A stretch of 64,000 nt of DNA from Lonicera japonica (lineage: Eukaryota > Streptophyta > Magnoliopsida > Dipsacales > Caprifoliaceae): positions 12,851,411 to 12,915,410 of the forward strand of contig CM038467.1 in NCBI GenBank assembly GCA_021464415.1, written 5' to 3'. Positions 21,829-34,861 of the stretch are shown piece after piece. The translations under genes were made by a program, and so were the position numbers. Under the pieces are notes generated by a model, which saw only the letters and a program-made list of their open reading frames with translations, ran no database searches and was not told where the DNA came from. How positions within the stretch are numbered: the stretch's first letter is position 1; every line of letters starts with the position of its first letter.

Positions 21829-23637
21829 ATGTCCATGCATATGCTTTCCATTTTCATCCTCTTCTTTTCCTTACCTTCAACTATCCTTTCCGCTCCAACC
21901 TTGAAAACACTCCCGGTGCCGTCCGGTGGCCCCGAGTCAATCATCTTCAGCCCCACTGGCGGATTTTACACAGGAGTCAACGACGGTAGAATCGTCAAGT
22001 ACAGAGGTTCCAAAGATGGATGGGTCGACTTTGCATACGTCTCTCCGACTTGGTATCATTGATATTGAAAAACCTTAAATCAATTTACAGTTTCACTTAA
22101 ATATAAAATACGTACTCTTAATTATAACTAAGTGCCTCCCAAGTATGAGTCTCACCATTATTCTTAATTGTGAGAGAGTGAATTAAAGGATTCTCACTCA
22201 AACCTGAAGGTCTCAAGCTGAGTGTTCGTGAGTGGTTTAAACAACTCCTGCTTGAACTCGGAGGAGTCGAGTTTAAATCTCACCACTTCAGTACCCTTAA
22301 TTGTGATCATTTGGGTTTAATTAATCCGCTCGAATTTTGAGGTCTCAAGTATAACTCTCACTCTTACCAGTTCTAAGAGCAACATTAATCAAAGTAGAGT
22401 TGTTGAAAAGATGCCTTTAATTGTGATGATAATCAATTATATTTTTCTTTTCTTGAAGGACTGTGAAAAAATGTGGGGGGACTACTGACCCAGAAATGGG
22501 GAGTATTTGTGGAAGAACATTAGGTTTGGCTTTTAATTATAAGACAAGGGAACTTTATTTAGCCGATGCTTACCATGGGCTCAATGTGGTTGGACCCAAA
22601 GGAGGGATGGCTAAGCAGCTCCTGTCAAGTGCCGCTGGATTGCCCTTAAAGTGGCTCGATGGTATAGATGTGGACCAAACCACTGGGAATGTTTACTTCA
22701 GTGATGTTAGCACAGTCTACAACCTCAGGTGCGTCCCACTTTTTTTTTTTTCTCTTTTCTTTTTCTTATGGTTAAGCTCATTTTGTTACAGTTTTTTTTC
22801 TTTTTAATATTAATTGAACGGACAAAGTTACAACAAAACCTTTCTAAAAGAGGTAGGTATATATTACAAATCATCTCTTTAAAAAAATATTGCTTTCCCA
22901 AAACTTGGGCATCCCATAAACTTTTCCTACAAAATGGACATAAAAGTAGTCAATATGCAACAAATTAATTAACCTGAGGAAACAATATTAGTGCATTCTT
23001 AAAAAATGTGAAAGTTACAAACATAGACTCTTATTTAAGGTTCAGAACAAGTATTATGTTGGCCAAACTTTATAATTAATCTCACCATCAAGTAATCAAG
23101 ACAAAGACTTGTTAATTTATTATAGAAATCACCAAAACTCAGTTTCAAATTCATTGTTGCAGTCAAGTACAGCAACATATTGATACGGAAGACGCAACCG
23201 GCCGTTTGATAGAATACAATGTAAAGACCAAAAAGGAGAAAGTGTTGCTAAGCCGACTTAAAGGAGCCGGTGGAGTTGGAGTCGCCAAAGACGGCTCATT
23301 CGTCCTTCTCTCAGAATTTACGGGCAATAGAATCACCAAGTATTGGTTAAAAGGCCCAAAAGCATACACCGGAGAACTTTTGATGAATATCTCAGGTCCA
23401 GCTAACATGAGAAGAACTGAAAAGGGAGAGTTTTGGGTAGCGTTAAATGTACCCGAAGAAATCAATATACCCACAGCGATGAGAATGGATGAAAATGGCA
23501 AAATATTGGAGAAGATTAGCTTTGGGGCCCCTTACAATAACACTTTCATTACTGAAGTTCAAGAGCACCGCGGTAAATTGTACATTTCTACTCTTTATGA
23601 GCAATTTACTGCTGTGTTCAAATATTCGCGTCATTAA
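21829..23637 (+). CDS. Strictosidine synthase-like (SSL) protein, gene A, three exons
   Basis: Exons 21829-22052, 22459-22728 and 23163-23637 join in frame to 322 codons with GT-AG introns (406 and 434 bp). The ATG at 21829 opens a signal peptide (MSMHMLSIFILFFSLPSTILSA), so the protein should enter the secretory pathway (vacuole or apoplast). The beta-propeller Str_synth region is clear: PVPSGGPES, the disulfide pair C-x11-C before GRTLGLAFNYKT, LADAYHGLNVVG, WLDGIDVDQTTGNVYFSDVS, and SEFTGNRITKYWLKG. Sequons NISG and NNTF could be glycosylated. Near the end, ITEVQEHRGKLYI aligns with the segment of true strictosidine synthase carrying the catalytic glutamate. By that alignment the glutamate is threonine here, so Pictet-Spengler activity is unlikely and the substrate is unknown. 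Intron 1 contains a repeat-like block (22,180-22,400). AATAAA lies at 23789. It pairs with gene B at 57.4-58.7 kb. Confidence 0.9.
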
Positions 23638-23788
23638 TTAGTGTTACTTTTTCTTGTTTGGATTCTAGTTTTTTTCTTTCTTTTCTTCATGATATTGATT
23701 TTATTATGGCTTTGGCTCTGTTTAGCCTCGGTAGTTTGTTTGTTTGAAAACGAATAATTGTTACAGTGATGTGGTTGGTGTTACCGCT

Positions 23789-23794
23789 AAATAA
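23789..23794 (+). terminator. Candidate polyadenylation signal of SSL gene A
   Basis: AATAAA about 150 bp after the stop codon, within the block GCTAAATAAATATTATTGGG that is also present in the relic at 28,085-28,105. Near-upstream position is right for a plant poly(A) signal. Confidence 0.5.
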
Positions 23795-23849
23795 ATATTA
23801 TTGGGTTGATGAATATATTGCCGAAGCATATATAATATAAAGTCTAATC

Positions 23850-25930
23850 AAAGCAAAAGTTCCGATCCTCTAGAAAGGTTATATAGAATGTAACAGTCAC
23901 TTGATTTCTTCATAATCTAAACAAAATTTTGTACGCAAGATTTGACCGACCGGTCGTTGCCCTTATTAGAAAGAGCCCTTCTATATTCTATAATAATAAC
24001 TAGAGAGTACGAAATCAGACCAGCTATAAATTAAATGGGCAAATTTATGTCTTAATTAAACTCATGCTAACGATTTCACATTAATTAATTAACTTTGGTA
24101 TTTTTCAAGCTAGGTTAAAAAAAAATAACGTAATTTTTATAATTTTGGTATTTTAATTCTATCCAAAAAAGGAAACCATATTATATATTTCAAATTTAAG
24201 ACTGAACCGTTATTTATTTTTTGAAACATAACATTAATTACAAACATATTATTGGTTGTACTTCACAAATTTAAGGGGGAGAGTATTTTAATTATGTTCC
24301 TCGATAAATGTGATTTTATTTCTGGGTCCATTTAAATAAATATTATGTCTAGGTTGGTATATATAGAGTTTGCATTTGAAAGAAGCTTCATATACAGTCT
24401 AGTATTCCTGCTATACAACAAATTAAGTAAAAGTTTATCTTGAACCGGTCCACTTAATCAATTGCTTCAATCATTTCATGTGTCTAAACAAAAATAAGCA
24501 GCATGTATATGAAGGTTGGATCCAGGATTTGGGTCCCGGGGCGGGTGCTGTTCGCGGGTGCACATAATTTCTTCAACCATTTCATTTGTCTTAACAAATT
24601 AAATTAAGCATGTAATTGGACCGAGGATTCTAGTCGGAGGGTGCATGGAGATCTTATCCTTTTCTATAATGCAGATATTGTCTTTTTAAAATTATTTAGG
24701 TCTAATTAAAGAAACTTTTTTCCCCCCCAAAGATCAATCGTACTCTTACGAATCATTTTCATTTCCTTATTCTTATTGACCAGTTGCCACTGTCGCCCAA
24801 CACTGAAGTTGGGCCGTGGTCTTTAGTCCTAAAGTTTGTTGGTCGGTCCCAAGGACGTAGTTAGGGAGGAATTTGAATGGGCCGGGGCGATATAACAATA
24901 AAGGAAAAAATAAAAAATATATACGTAGATATTTGATTAATGACATTGTAAAGGGTGTGATTACAAATTTACAATCGTCCTGACTTTTATCGTCCTTTGA
25001 AACCATATTGTAATAATTTGATTATCTAATAATTCATATTTTATGTATGTAACTATGGTTCATTTATCCATTAATCTTCCATTCAATTGTACATCGAAGT
25101 TCTTATAATAATTATGAAATAATTTGTGAAAAAGCCACAAAATTTCGTGGCTAAATGAATGCATTATGTAACTAATTAAACAGTTCATTGTAATGTTGTG
25201 CAAAGTGTAACGTCAAGAGAAAGAAAGTGAAAAGTAAGGTTTGTTAAATGTTAATTAATTTGAGTAATGCTATTAGTGCCCCAAATTAATACTCTTAACA
25301 CTCCAAAACTATCTTTGTTGAAACTTTTTGTGCATTTTTTTTGACACCTTTGATACATTGAGGGCATTTTTTTGGAGTACTAAAAGTCGCACGTACACTT
25401 ATAATATTTTTTTAATACCATATATATATATATAAAAAATTGAGTGGGGCTTGAGCTTCATAGCTCAATGTTGACTGGTCCTTATCTTTGAAATTTTTTA
25501 GCTTACAATTCACAACTTTTTTTTTTTTTTAAAAAAAAAGGGTAAAATTTGCGATCACTGTTAGTTTTCAAGTTACCAAAATGTATCAAGTGAGGACTCA
25601 CATCCATAAATACTGTAGTTTGGTAACCGGAAAAATACATGTTAGCATAGTTTGATAATCGGAGAAATACAGATTATTGTAATTGGGCAACTTAAAATAG
25701 GTAATGAGTTATGAGTAATTGGTTATCGTAGTCACTCGTAATCATCGAGAACTGCAATATATTAGAAGAAAAAAAAAAAGGTCTAGGTCGACGGCTATAC
25801 AATTCTAAAGACATGATCCTAATTTTTTCCTTTAGTGATTGACGGTTTGTGGCGGTAGTCGGCAATTGACCGATGAGAATTAAATTATTATTATTATTTT
25901 GTAAAAAGAAAAATAAAATGATCCTTTATT
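23850..25930. other. Intergenic stretch with transposon scraps
   Basis: No gene. GGATCCAGGATTTGGGTCCC... (24,517) and GGAGGAATTTGAATGGGCCGGGGCGA (split across 24,866-24,891) look like single ends of hAT-type MITEs. 25,262-25,400 (ATGCTATTAGTGCCCC...GAGTACTAAAAG) may be a degenerate MITE. Confidence 0.4.
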
Positions 25931-25942
25931 TAAAATAAAAAA

Positions 25943-26570
25943 CTAGAAATTAGGTAGAAGGGCTTATTATACATTGATTTTTACCAAAAATCCAATGAAT
26001 AATATTTTTTTGAATGAAGGGCCTATTTTTAATTGGTAATTAGTGTAAGAGGCCTATTTTATTTTATATTTTAAATGAATGTATTTGAATAAATTTAAAT
26101 ATCATTTCATTAATAAAAACATGTTATGTATTACCTAAATTATCCCTTTTTATGAAATTTGCACAAAAATATGGACCGCAAAGTTCATATTGTAGTAAAA
26201 TATGAACTGCAAAGTTCATATTGCAGTGAAATATGGACTGCAATATGAACTTTGCACTAAAAATATCGACTGCAAAGTTCACATTGCAGTAAAATATGGA
26301 CTGCAATATGAACTTTGCACTAAAAATTCGCTGCAAAGTTCATATTGAGTGAATATAGACTGCAAAGTTCATATTGCAGTCCATATTTTAATGCATATTG
26401 GTATTTTTTAGTTTATTTTAAGGGTTGAGATGTCATTTTATAATGAAAAAAAAAGGCACATGTCATATGAATCAATAAAATAAAAAATAGGCCCTTCATT
26501 TAAAAAAAAATTATTCCTTGGCTTTAGTGTGAAAATCTTTCTCTAATAAGCCCTTTTTTTTAATTGCCCC
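25943..26570 (-). mobile_element. MULE-MITE family M1, copy 2
   Basis: 628 bp, inverted relative to the other copies. Begins CTAGAAATTAGGTAGAAGGG and ends TTAATTGCCCC, with a perfect 9-bp duplication AATAAAAAA (25934-25942 and 26571-26579). The central minisatellite (about 26,170-26,390) alternates ATGGACTGCAATATGAAC and its reverse complement. Confidence 0.88.
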
Positions 26571-26579
26571 AATAAAAAA

Positions 26580-27950
26580 AGTATGAATTATTTCCTTAAA
26601 TTTAATTGTTCCAAGAGTCTTTGAATTCATTACCTCAATTTCTAAATATCACAAAGAATCTAATATTTTTTATTTTTTGATAAAATAGAATCTAAAAAAA
26701 CATCATTTATTCTAATAGCACACCGTAAGAAATAAGAACAGTTGAGGATTGCAGAGGGACATATTTTTCTTTTTTTAAAAAAAAAATCAGTAATTTGTAT
26801 GTACAAAAAGTATTAAACGCATAATTTTGTTATTATTTATAGAAAGGCCCTCTTAGTTTGTCAAAATATCATTATTTGGTACCAATTCTAATTTGAGTTG
26901 ACGTACGTTACATTAGGCTCATTTCCAAGCTAAACTTAAAAAGGTTTTATTATCAAGGATATGATTCCTCTTTCTGCTAGGTTAACGAGTAAGACGAAAA
27001 AAAATAAAATTCAAGTTAGTTTAGTATTTCATATGCGGCCGTACTAAACGTACAAATTAATCTGAGATTCGACCCAAAGGAAAGGAAGAAGAATGGAGTG
27101 CAAGTACTTGAGCCGAAGAGCTCAATTTAATTTAAAAAGTTCTTCCCATTTGAACTAATAGCTAGGCTTGGACTCCTGCTATAAATTATTATAATGATAT
27201 TTAATATTTTATTTTGATTATAAGTTTTTTTCCAATCAAATGTATTAATTATGCCCCTCCTAACATATATTATTTACTAGCTCGATCCAATCCCAGACTA
27301 GTCAAAACCATGGAGGCTTGAGACACAAATCCAAGCCTTTGCCGGCCAATACTCCAAGCTAGACCTTGGATCTACATCTTTTAGTACCAATTATCTTCCA
27401 AAATCCCTCACCCCCTAAGTTATTTTATTTTTTTCATGAAAATAGTACATTAATATATGTTTTCTATTTCATATCGGTGGTGGATTAATCTGAGAGATTT
27501 GAGGAGACGGAATGGGAGAGGACTTATTGAATCTGGGCCAGTGATTTGAGGAGGGGGAAGAGGAAGCGACTAAACCTAGGCGTTTTATGTGAATACTTAC
27601 AATTTGAGCCTGTTTTTCCTACTGGTACCATGCAAACACTTAGATTTATCTGCCTTAATTTGAGTTTTAATTAACAATTATTGTTTGTTTCAGGATTACC
27701 AAGGACAATATTTTTATAGATTAGTAGTAACATAATGCAATTTTCATTATCCATGCGAAACCGTACAAATAAAAATTAATGTGTTAAAGTATTTAAAGTC
27801 AATACTTAGAGCTTAAGATAATTAAAGAAGACAATAACATTGTTCCTCTCCAAAACTATACCGACTATAATCACCGTACCACAACATAATGAAACCATCC
27901 TTAATAAATGTGTACAAGCCATTCATATTTACTGATCAATCCAAAGAGAA
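26580..27950. other. Intergenic stretch
   Basis: AT-rich; no gene or defined element recognised. The only ORFs are short and featureless. Confidence 0.5.
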
Positions 27951-27984
27951 GTTGCTGATCTTAATTGATTGTAATTTTTGTTTC

Positions 27985-28110
27985 TATTCTTCTTGATTTT
28001 GTTTTTATTGCGGGGTCTGTTTGGCCTAGTAGGTTGTATGTCAGAATGAAAATAATACATGGTATTGAGACGGGTTGCCGCTACATAAATATTATTGGGT
28101 TGGTATATAT
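27985..28110 (+). pseudogene. Relic of a third SSL gene (3'-UTR only)
   Basis: TTCTTGATTTTG...GGTCTGTTTGGCCTAGTAGGTTG...GCTACATAAATATTATTGGGTTG parallels the 3' UTR of SSL gene A at about 23,680-23,815 (GGCTCTGTTTAGCCTCGGTAGTTTG...GCTAAATAAATATTATTGGGTTG). No exon reading was found upstream, where the third exon would be. It looks like the tail of a deleted tandem duplicate on the same strand. Confidence 0.6.
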
Positions 28111-28404
28111 TTGTTTGGAAGCTAAGGTGAATTGCAGAAGCTTAATGTGACTAATTGATTATACTAATGCAGAGTATAAAACAAAACCATATAGAAAGAT
28201 TTTAATATATTTCCTCTGTCGAAAGTTTATAATAAATATTAGTACCTTTTTTTAGCGTTATGAAAGCTTTCGAACTCCTAACCTCTTTTTTTTCGTTCTA
28301 ATATATTCTTGCTATCGGTCAACATTATCACTGTACAATGTCGTATTAGGAACAAGAAAACTTTTAAACTCAATTAAATCATTTTTTTTATGTACTAAAA
28401 AGTA

Positions 28405-28635
28405 TGTTAGTATATCAATTATCTCATAAATAGATATTGTTAACCTATCACTTATGTAATAAATTGATAATGTATATCCTAGATTGATTTAGAATTATCT
28501 CCTTCTTTAATATAACTATCTAGTTCCATTGTTATACTATTATTATAATCATGTATAAAGAGCCTTAGATTGTATTCATTATTATCATAGTAAATATATA
28601 ATTATCTCGTCTCTGTTATCCAATATTTACTTACT
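28405..28635 (+). repeat. 5' LTR of the Copia-like element
   Basis: About 230 bp, followed by TATGGCATTAAAGGA, perhaps a decayed TATGGTATCAGAGC-type Met-tRNA primer site. It matches the three pieces of the 3' LTR at 42,887-42,924, 43,402-43,552 and 43,828-43,862. Confidence 0.65.
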
Positions 28636-29222
28636 ATGGCATTAAAGGATTAAAATCCTTCTATCATGAGAGATCTTAATCCCTATTTTCAATGTTACTG
28701 ATGGGCGATTTATATGGTTGCCTACCGCACCACCTCGTCTCACTCACCTTTATCTACTTATTGTCTTGTTGCTGCAACTACTGTCTCGTCAACACCACCC
28801 ACTGTCGTATCAAACTTTCATCAATCGCCATTATCAAACAATTTAATTATTAAACCCATTGCCCTTTATCGACCACAATTGCCATTATTAACTACTCTCA
28901 TAGTCTCATTGTTGTCGAAACCTATACATAGTGTTATGTTCAAAACCATAAACAAAGTCAAAAGAAACCCACTTTTACCATTGTCGTAACCCACACTATT
29001 AATCATGAAACCAAACCAATCATCATAGTGGTTCTTTTTGTGAACCACCATCGCCCCCCAATCTCACTCATTTTCATCCGCATGTTGTACTGTCGTTGCC
29101 TCCACTGTTGTATCAAACTTCATCGGCCACCGCTATTAACAATTATTAAACCCATTGCCTTTTATTAATCTCAATTGCCTCACCACTGTCTTGTCACTGT
29201 CGAAACCTATGACTTTTTTTTA

Positions 29223-30300
29223 GGGGACTGTTATTGACACACTCCACTTTACTCTGTAACACTCTCTTAAAAAAAAAGCCTAACTATTCTATGGACACAC
29301 ACTATTTTTTTTATTTTTAATTAGTAATTAAAACATTAAACACTCCCTTAAACAACTTCATCATCATCATCGCCACCACCACCATTGCCGCCTCTTCTTC
29401 TTCTTTTTTCTTCTTCTTCTTCTTCATCATCATCATCACCACCACCACCACCATTGCCGCCACCACCTCCATCATTGTTGCTCCTACCACCATCCAAATC
29501 AGCATTCATCTCCAAAAGAAGTAGGATACTTATATTCTTGTTATTCCTTTATGTTTTCTTTCATTTATAAATCATTGGATACAAAAGAACGCAAAAAAAA
29601 TAAAAAAACAGAAATAAAACACGAAGAATGTTTACTCAGTCCTTAGGAACCGAGTGTTGTACAGCTTACTCGGTCCTAAGGAACTAAGTAATGTACAGCT
29701 TACTCGGTCCTAAGGAACCGAGTTAGGCTTTGGGTTATTTTTTCAATTCCACTCGGTTCCTTAGGACCGAGTGACTAGTGCTTTACTCGGTTCCTTTCGG
29801 CCGAGTATGATGAACAACACTCGGTTCCTAAGAACCGAGTAAACCTTCATCCATGGCAGAATTTTCTTTTGATATGGTGTGTGCACCGATTAAACTTTTT
29901 TTAACCAATAACGAAAAAGTTCAGAAGAAAAAGAGTGGAACGACTAGATTGTTAAAAAAAAAGTTAGTAGACCAAGATTGAAGATGAGATTTGTAGAGTG
30001 AGTGGTGTGATTTGTTTTTTTGAATTTTAGAGAGAATAGAATGCTTGATTCCAACCAGAATTTCAAAAAAATGCTAAATGGAAATGTGTTGATTTGTGAA
30101 AGAAGAAGATTGAAGATGAAGGAGAGTGGAGTGGTAGAAAGTAAGAGTGGAGTGTTTTTTAGATTAATGTTAATTAATCTTAAAATTAAATATGGAGTGG
30201 TGGAGTGGTGAAGTGTTAGGAAGAGTAAAAATGTACTTATGGAGTGTTAGAGAGATATGGAGTGTTAGTGAGTTAAATGATGTGTGTCAATAGTAGCCCC
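29223..30300. mobile_element. 1.08-kb non-autonomous TIR element nested in the MULE end
   Basis: Terminal inverted repeats GGGGACTGTTATTGACACAC (left) and GGGGGCTACTATTGACACAC (reverse complement of the right end, its outer G lying one base outside the boundary used here). It is flanked by a 9-10-bp near-duplication of C(T)7-8A (29213-29222; 30301-30309), suggesting a Mutator-type insertion into the T-run of the host MULE's end. The interior has TCA/TTC-rich simple repeats (29,357-29,475) and a palindrome array. No transposase. Confidence 0.75.
29634..29840. repeat. Six-unit array of a 22-bp palindrome (ACTCGGTTCC-TAAGG-CCGAGT type)
   Basis: Units at 29634-29655, 29668-29689, 29702-29723, 29751-29772, 29785-29806 and 29819-29840. 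All read ACTCGGTYCYTWAGGAMCGAGT or close to it, so each is near self-complementary. Spacing is about 33-34 bp except one gap of 49 bp. Occurs only in the nested TIR element. Confidence 0.9.
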
Positions 30301-30797
30301 CTTTTTTTATAACTATCATTCTTTTTAAACTTATTTTGTTAAATAGGGGACTTTTCAACTTAATTGGTGGAATAGGGTTGTTTTAAAATCAAGGTTTAAA
30401 TAAGCGATTTTTACATTAAAACCGCAAGTCAAAATAGTGGTTTTACAAAAAAAAAAATTGCATTAAAAACGCAGTTCATAGTCGCGTTTTTACCCTTAAA
30501 AACGCTACTCAAAATCTTGTTTTTACCCTTAAAATCGCTACCACAAATTGCGTTTTTAAAGCTGACTTTTTTTTTTTTTTTAAATCGATATTCTGTATCG
30601 CGTTTTTTAACATAAAACCGCAATTGTTTACCGCGTTTTTTAGTTTAATTAATTTCCATCCCCCAACCGTAAGTTGCTCAGTTCCCTATGTAACTTTTAT
30701 TGCGCCGTTTTCCTCTTTTGTTTCTTCTTGCTCTTCTTCTTCTAAGTTCCCTCTGTAATTTTTATTGCACCGTATCCTTCTTCAGTTTCTTCTTGCT

Positions 30798-30832
<35 letters not shown>

Positions 30833-31150
30833 TCTTCCTCTTCTTCTGCTGCTGCTTCTTCTCTCCATCTTTTTCATAATTTAAAATACGAAAAAAAAAA
30901 AAGAAAAGTTGAGAAGACCATTCACGCATAATAATTTTTCTCTACTTCAACAAAAATAGGTATGTCCATTTATAGTATTTTGATTATTTATAGATCTATA
31001 TTTTTTGTTTATTTGTAGATCTATATATTTTGATTATTTGTACATCTATGTTTGTATAATAATTATATGAATGAAATAAATGGGTTATTATTGTAGATTT
31101 ATGATATAGATTTGTTGAATTGTTTATAGATTTATGTATGCATAATATAT

Positions 31151-31174
31151 GTATATATATATATATATATATAT
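31151..31174. repeat. (TA)n microsatellite in the MULE
   Basis: Uninterrupted TA dinucleotides upstream of the transposase remnant. A (TTC)n tract is also present at about 30,797-30,828. Confidence 0.9.
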
Positions 31175-31966
31175 GGGGGGAGGTTTAGATATAGATTTGT
31201 AGATTTGTTAATGTATGTATTATTGCAAATTTGTAGATTTATTATCATATTATTGTGATATAGAAAATTTGTGTTTAGCCCAAGTATTATGATTTATGAT
31301 TTCTCATATTTTTGAAATTAATTTCAAGTTCCCTAATTAAATGGATGTTTCTTTTGGAATTTCGGATATTAATAGATTTAAAAATTCAAAAGTTTGCTAT
31401 AAACTAAATCTTAGGGATAATTAAATTGTTTACTTGAAAAGTCAATTAAGGGTATTTTAGGGAAAATAAAAACAAGAAATTAGTGATTATCCGAAGTTTT
31501 GGGTCATTTCCTATTTTCCCTAAACAGGTGGGTTAAATGCAAAACTATTTGAAAAAAATGGGCCAAAAACAAAAAGGGCCATTGTAATACTTAATAATTA
31601 TATTTGTAATGGTTTACCATATTTTTTTATTTGCAAAAATTTATTTTATGATTTTAAATGAATAATTTAATATAATATTTCGTAGGGGTTGATATTTAAT
31701 TTTGTTTTTTCAATAATTATATAACTATTTTGAAGAATGTATATACTTATTTATTTTTTGAGAAATTATATTTTATTTTAAAGAATGTATTATTTACCAT
31801 CATAATGGAGGGCATGCTTGATTATTTTAAATAAATTATATTTATTATCAGTTGGTGATAAATTTGTTTAATTGTGTTGAAGGTAAATAATGACGAGCAG
31901 ACAAGTATCTATGCTTTTATACTAGGTGGATAAATTATTAATAGAGAGCATGGACAATGTTACAAT

Positions 31967-34400
31967 ATGCAACATAAAATAGGAATTATTGTTAAAGAAG
32001 GTACGACGTACTCGGAATTAGTTGGAATGATTTATTCTGCTATGAATGTTGACCTATCGCCGTCCACATTAAAGATTGTATGTAGATGTCCACTGTTTGT
32101 GACCATGAATGCTTGCAGTTTCTTTCTCCATGAAATTAATGATGACAAAAGCTTACATTTTGCAATGGGTATAATTTTAAATGTTCCCTCTGTGAATGCA
32201 ATCAATTTGTATATGGAGAAAGTTTATATGAATTATGATATGTTCCCACTTGCTGAAAAATTTCCAGCCTCGGCATTATATACTTCACCACCATCGACAC
32301 AGTACACTCATGTTTCTAACTTACCTTCTACTTCATAATCATTAAAAAAGTTTGAATTTTCTCTTAAGATACGCAGCCATACCCATAAGAATTACATACC
32401 GGATCAGCCAATGTTTGAGTACGGAGATGGTATAGAATATGATGACTCCACTGGAAAGGACATGGATTAGAACTCGGAATCTGATAGTCGTACAAAAAAG
32501 AGTGACACTAAAAGCAATAAATGTGAATAATCAAACCAAATTGAGGTAGTTGCGGAAGACATACCGTCATTGTACACACAATTTCCTGTTATGTATGTGG
32601 ATCAGGAGGTGACAATTAATAAGCAGTTGGTAGATCAAAATTAATTACGGAAAGGGCTCACTTATGAGACTAAAAATAAGTTGAAGATTGCCGTGAAATA
32701 ATATGCAATTAAGAATTCAAATGAATTTATTGTTGATCAATCAAAGGCAGATACATGGGCAATAAGGTGTAAATTGCACGAAAGATGGTGCAAATGGCTG
32801 CTTCGTGCTTGTAAGAAGAAGAAAAAACATGGCCAGTTTAAGATAACCAAGTACAAGGGTCTTCACAAATGCACATTTGATCGTTTGAAACTAACTCACA
32901 AACATTTGGACTGCAAATTCATTGCAAGCAGAGTAAAACACATGATTAAGGTTGACCATGGTCTTAAGATTGGCGTTATCATCGCATTTGTTAAGGATCA
33001 ATATGGTTACAAGATTTCTTATTGGAAAGCATATAATGTGAAACAGAAGGCTATTGAAAGATTATTTGGCAATTAGAAAGAGTATTATGTTATTATTATG
33101 AGATATTTGGCCGCGATTAAGTACAACAACCAACGCACTGTCCACGAGTATAGAAGCAAGATGTATGATGGCCATTATCGTATTTTTTAGAAGAACTTTT
33201 AGGCCTTTAGTGCGTCCATTGAAGACTTTATGCATTGTCAGTATGTTATAAGTGTAGACGCGACACATCTATGTGGCAAGTACAATAGAAAATTATTTGT
33301 TGCAATGGCTATGGATGCAAGTGAAGGAATATTCCCGTTTGCATTTGGATTCGGCAATGAGGAAAGTCACGACACATGAAACTTTTTTCTCAGGTGGCTT
33401 TGGCATTACGTCGTGAAAGGACGAGATGGCGTCTGCTTGCTTTATGATCGGCACAGGGGCATACTGTCTGTAATTAATTTCGACCCACAATTTCAAGAGC
33501 CAATGACATACCATCGATTTTGTATGCGACATGTCCGTAGTAACTCACAAGTAAATGTAAACCAGACGAGACTTTAAAGATATTAATGTGGAATGCTGCA
33601 ACTTCTTACTGCTTGCCGAAATTCAGTAAGTACACGGACATGATCAAAGAGTATGATGATCAGCAAGAAAGCGAAGGAAAAAAATCATTGAGGTGGCTAA
33701 ACCAAATTTCCCTAGAAAAGTGAACTTTTGTTCACGATGGAGAGCATCATTATGGGATAAAGACAACAAATATCTCAGAGGTTTTCAACGGAGTTTTTAT
33801 TGGAGCGAGATCTTTGCCTATTACTGCGTCGTTGCAGCTCATTTTTCATCGCCTTGTTACGTATTTTTGTCAAAGAGGCGAGCAGGGTAAAGCTAGGCTT
33901 GATAATTCGGAGGTGTAACACACGCCATTCATGGCACTGAAATTATCAAAGCGCATGAAAGATATCGACAAATATATTGTTTTTAGGCATAATAACTTGG
34001 AGGGACTTACATCTGTCACGTCAGCCAAAGAAAATGTTCAGCTGCAGGAGGTGGACAATTTATAAGTATCCTTGTAAACATGTATTGGCGGTGTGTGCTG
34101 AATTAAGATTATAACCGAAGTACTTAATTTATAAATACTTTACTCTTGAGGCATACGTGGCTAAATATTCTCCTACTTTGCATCATACTTTCCCAAAAGA
34201 ATACTGAAAAACCCTTTTGGTTAATACAATTCCAGGTGTTTTGATTCCTAATCCAATCTTATTGAGTCAAAAGGGTCGTCCATCCAGGCGCATTCATAAC
34301 GAGATGGACGTAAGTGATTGTTGAATATACAACCATTGCGGGACTTGTGGAGAGGTGGGACATGATCGCCGCAAGTGTCCCCGAAATCAAATTAAATAAT
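31967..34400 (+). pseudogene. MULE transposase, decayed
   Basis: The N-terminal part (31,967-32,338) is an open 123-codon piece like MuDR-type N-termini. Then, with stops and frame changes, comes the DNA-binding region (RCKLHERWCKWLLRACKKKK; HKCTFDRLKLTHKHLDCKFI), the MULE catalytic core (YVISVDATHLCGKYNRKLFV with the first Asp; AFGFGNEESHDT; LLYDRHRGI with the second Asp; HRFCMRHV), a SWIM finger (FSCRRWTIYKYPCKHVLAVC, first Cys replaced by Phe), and a C-terminal zinc knuckle (CGTCGEVGHDRRKCPRNQ at about 34,338-34,391). In-frame stops occur at many places (e.g. after LPSTS at 32,336 and HDT at about 33,378). In life it would cut and join element ends in the nucleus; this copy cannot. Confidence 0.88.
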
Positions 34401-34861
34401 TGTTGCATTGTTACGTAATTAGATATACATTCTTACTTTATTATTTGACAATGTAGTAGATTCCAGGCTATTAGTTTATTTTTACATTATTTAATGCATA
34501 ATATTTTCTAGTTATATGCTTGACTTCGTTTTGTTGTTGTAATGTTTTATTTTGCTTAATGCGTAATGTTATAACCGTGACCTTTGTTTAATGTATTTAA
34601 TGTATAATGTTTCTTATAGACACATTTTTTTTAATTATAAAGGTATGTTTTTATCAAATAAACCAAATGTTTAAGTTCATGTACACATTAAATCATACAA
34701 GTAAGCAAAATAAATATCCATGTACAACCATTTCATACAAGTAATGAAATGATATTTTTTGTCTAATAACTAACAATCAACCTACTAAGTACCACAACTA
34801 GATTTTTTTCTCTTTCTCTTCGGCCTCTCATCCCTCTCGATCTCTTTATGGGTTTGTGCCT

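Noticed and set aside
21829..23637. Calling SSL gene A a true strictosidine synthase
   Set aside because: The position aligning with the catalytic glutamate is threonine, as in SSL proteins of plants that make no monoterpene indole alkaloids.
28714..28989. 91-codon ORF in the Copia-like interior
   Set aside because: Pyrimidine-rich non-coding repeat, present in a second, differently broken copy.
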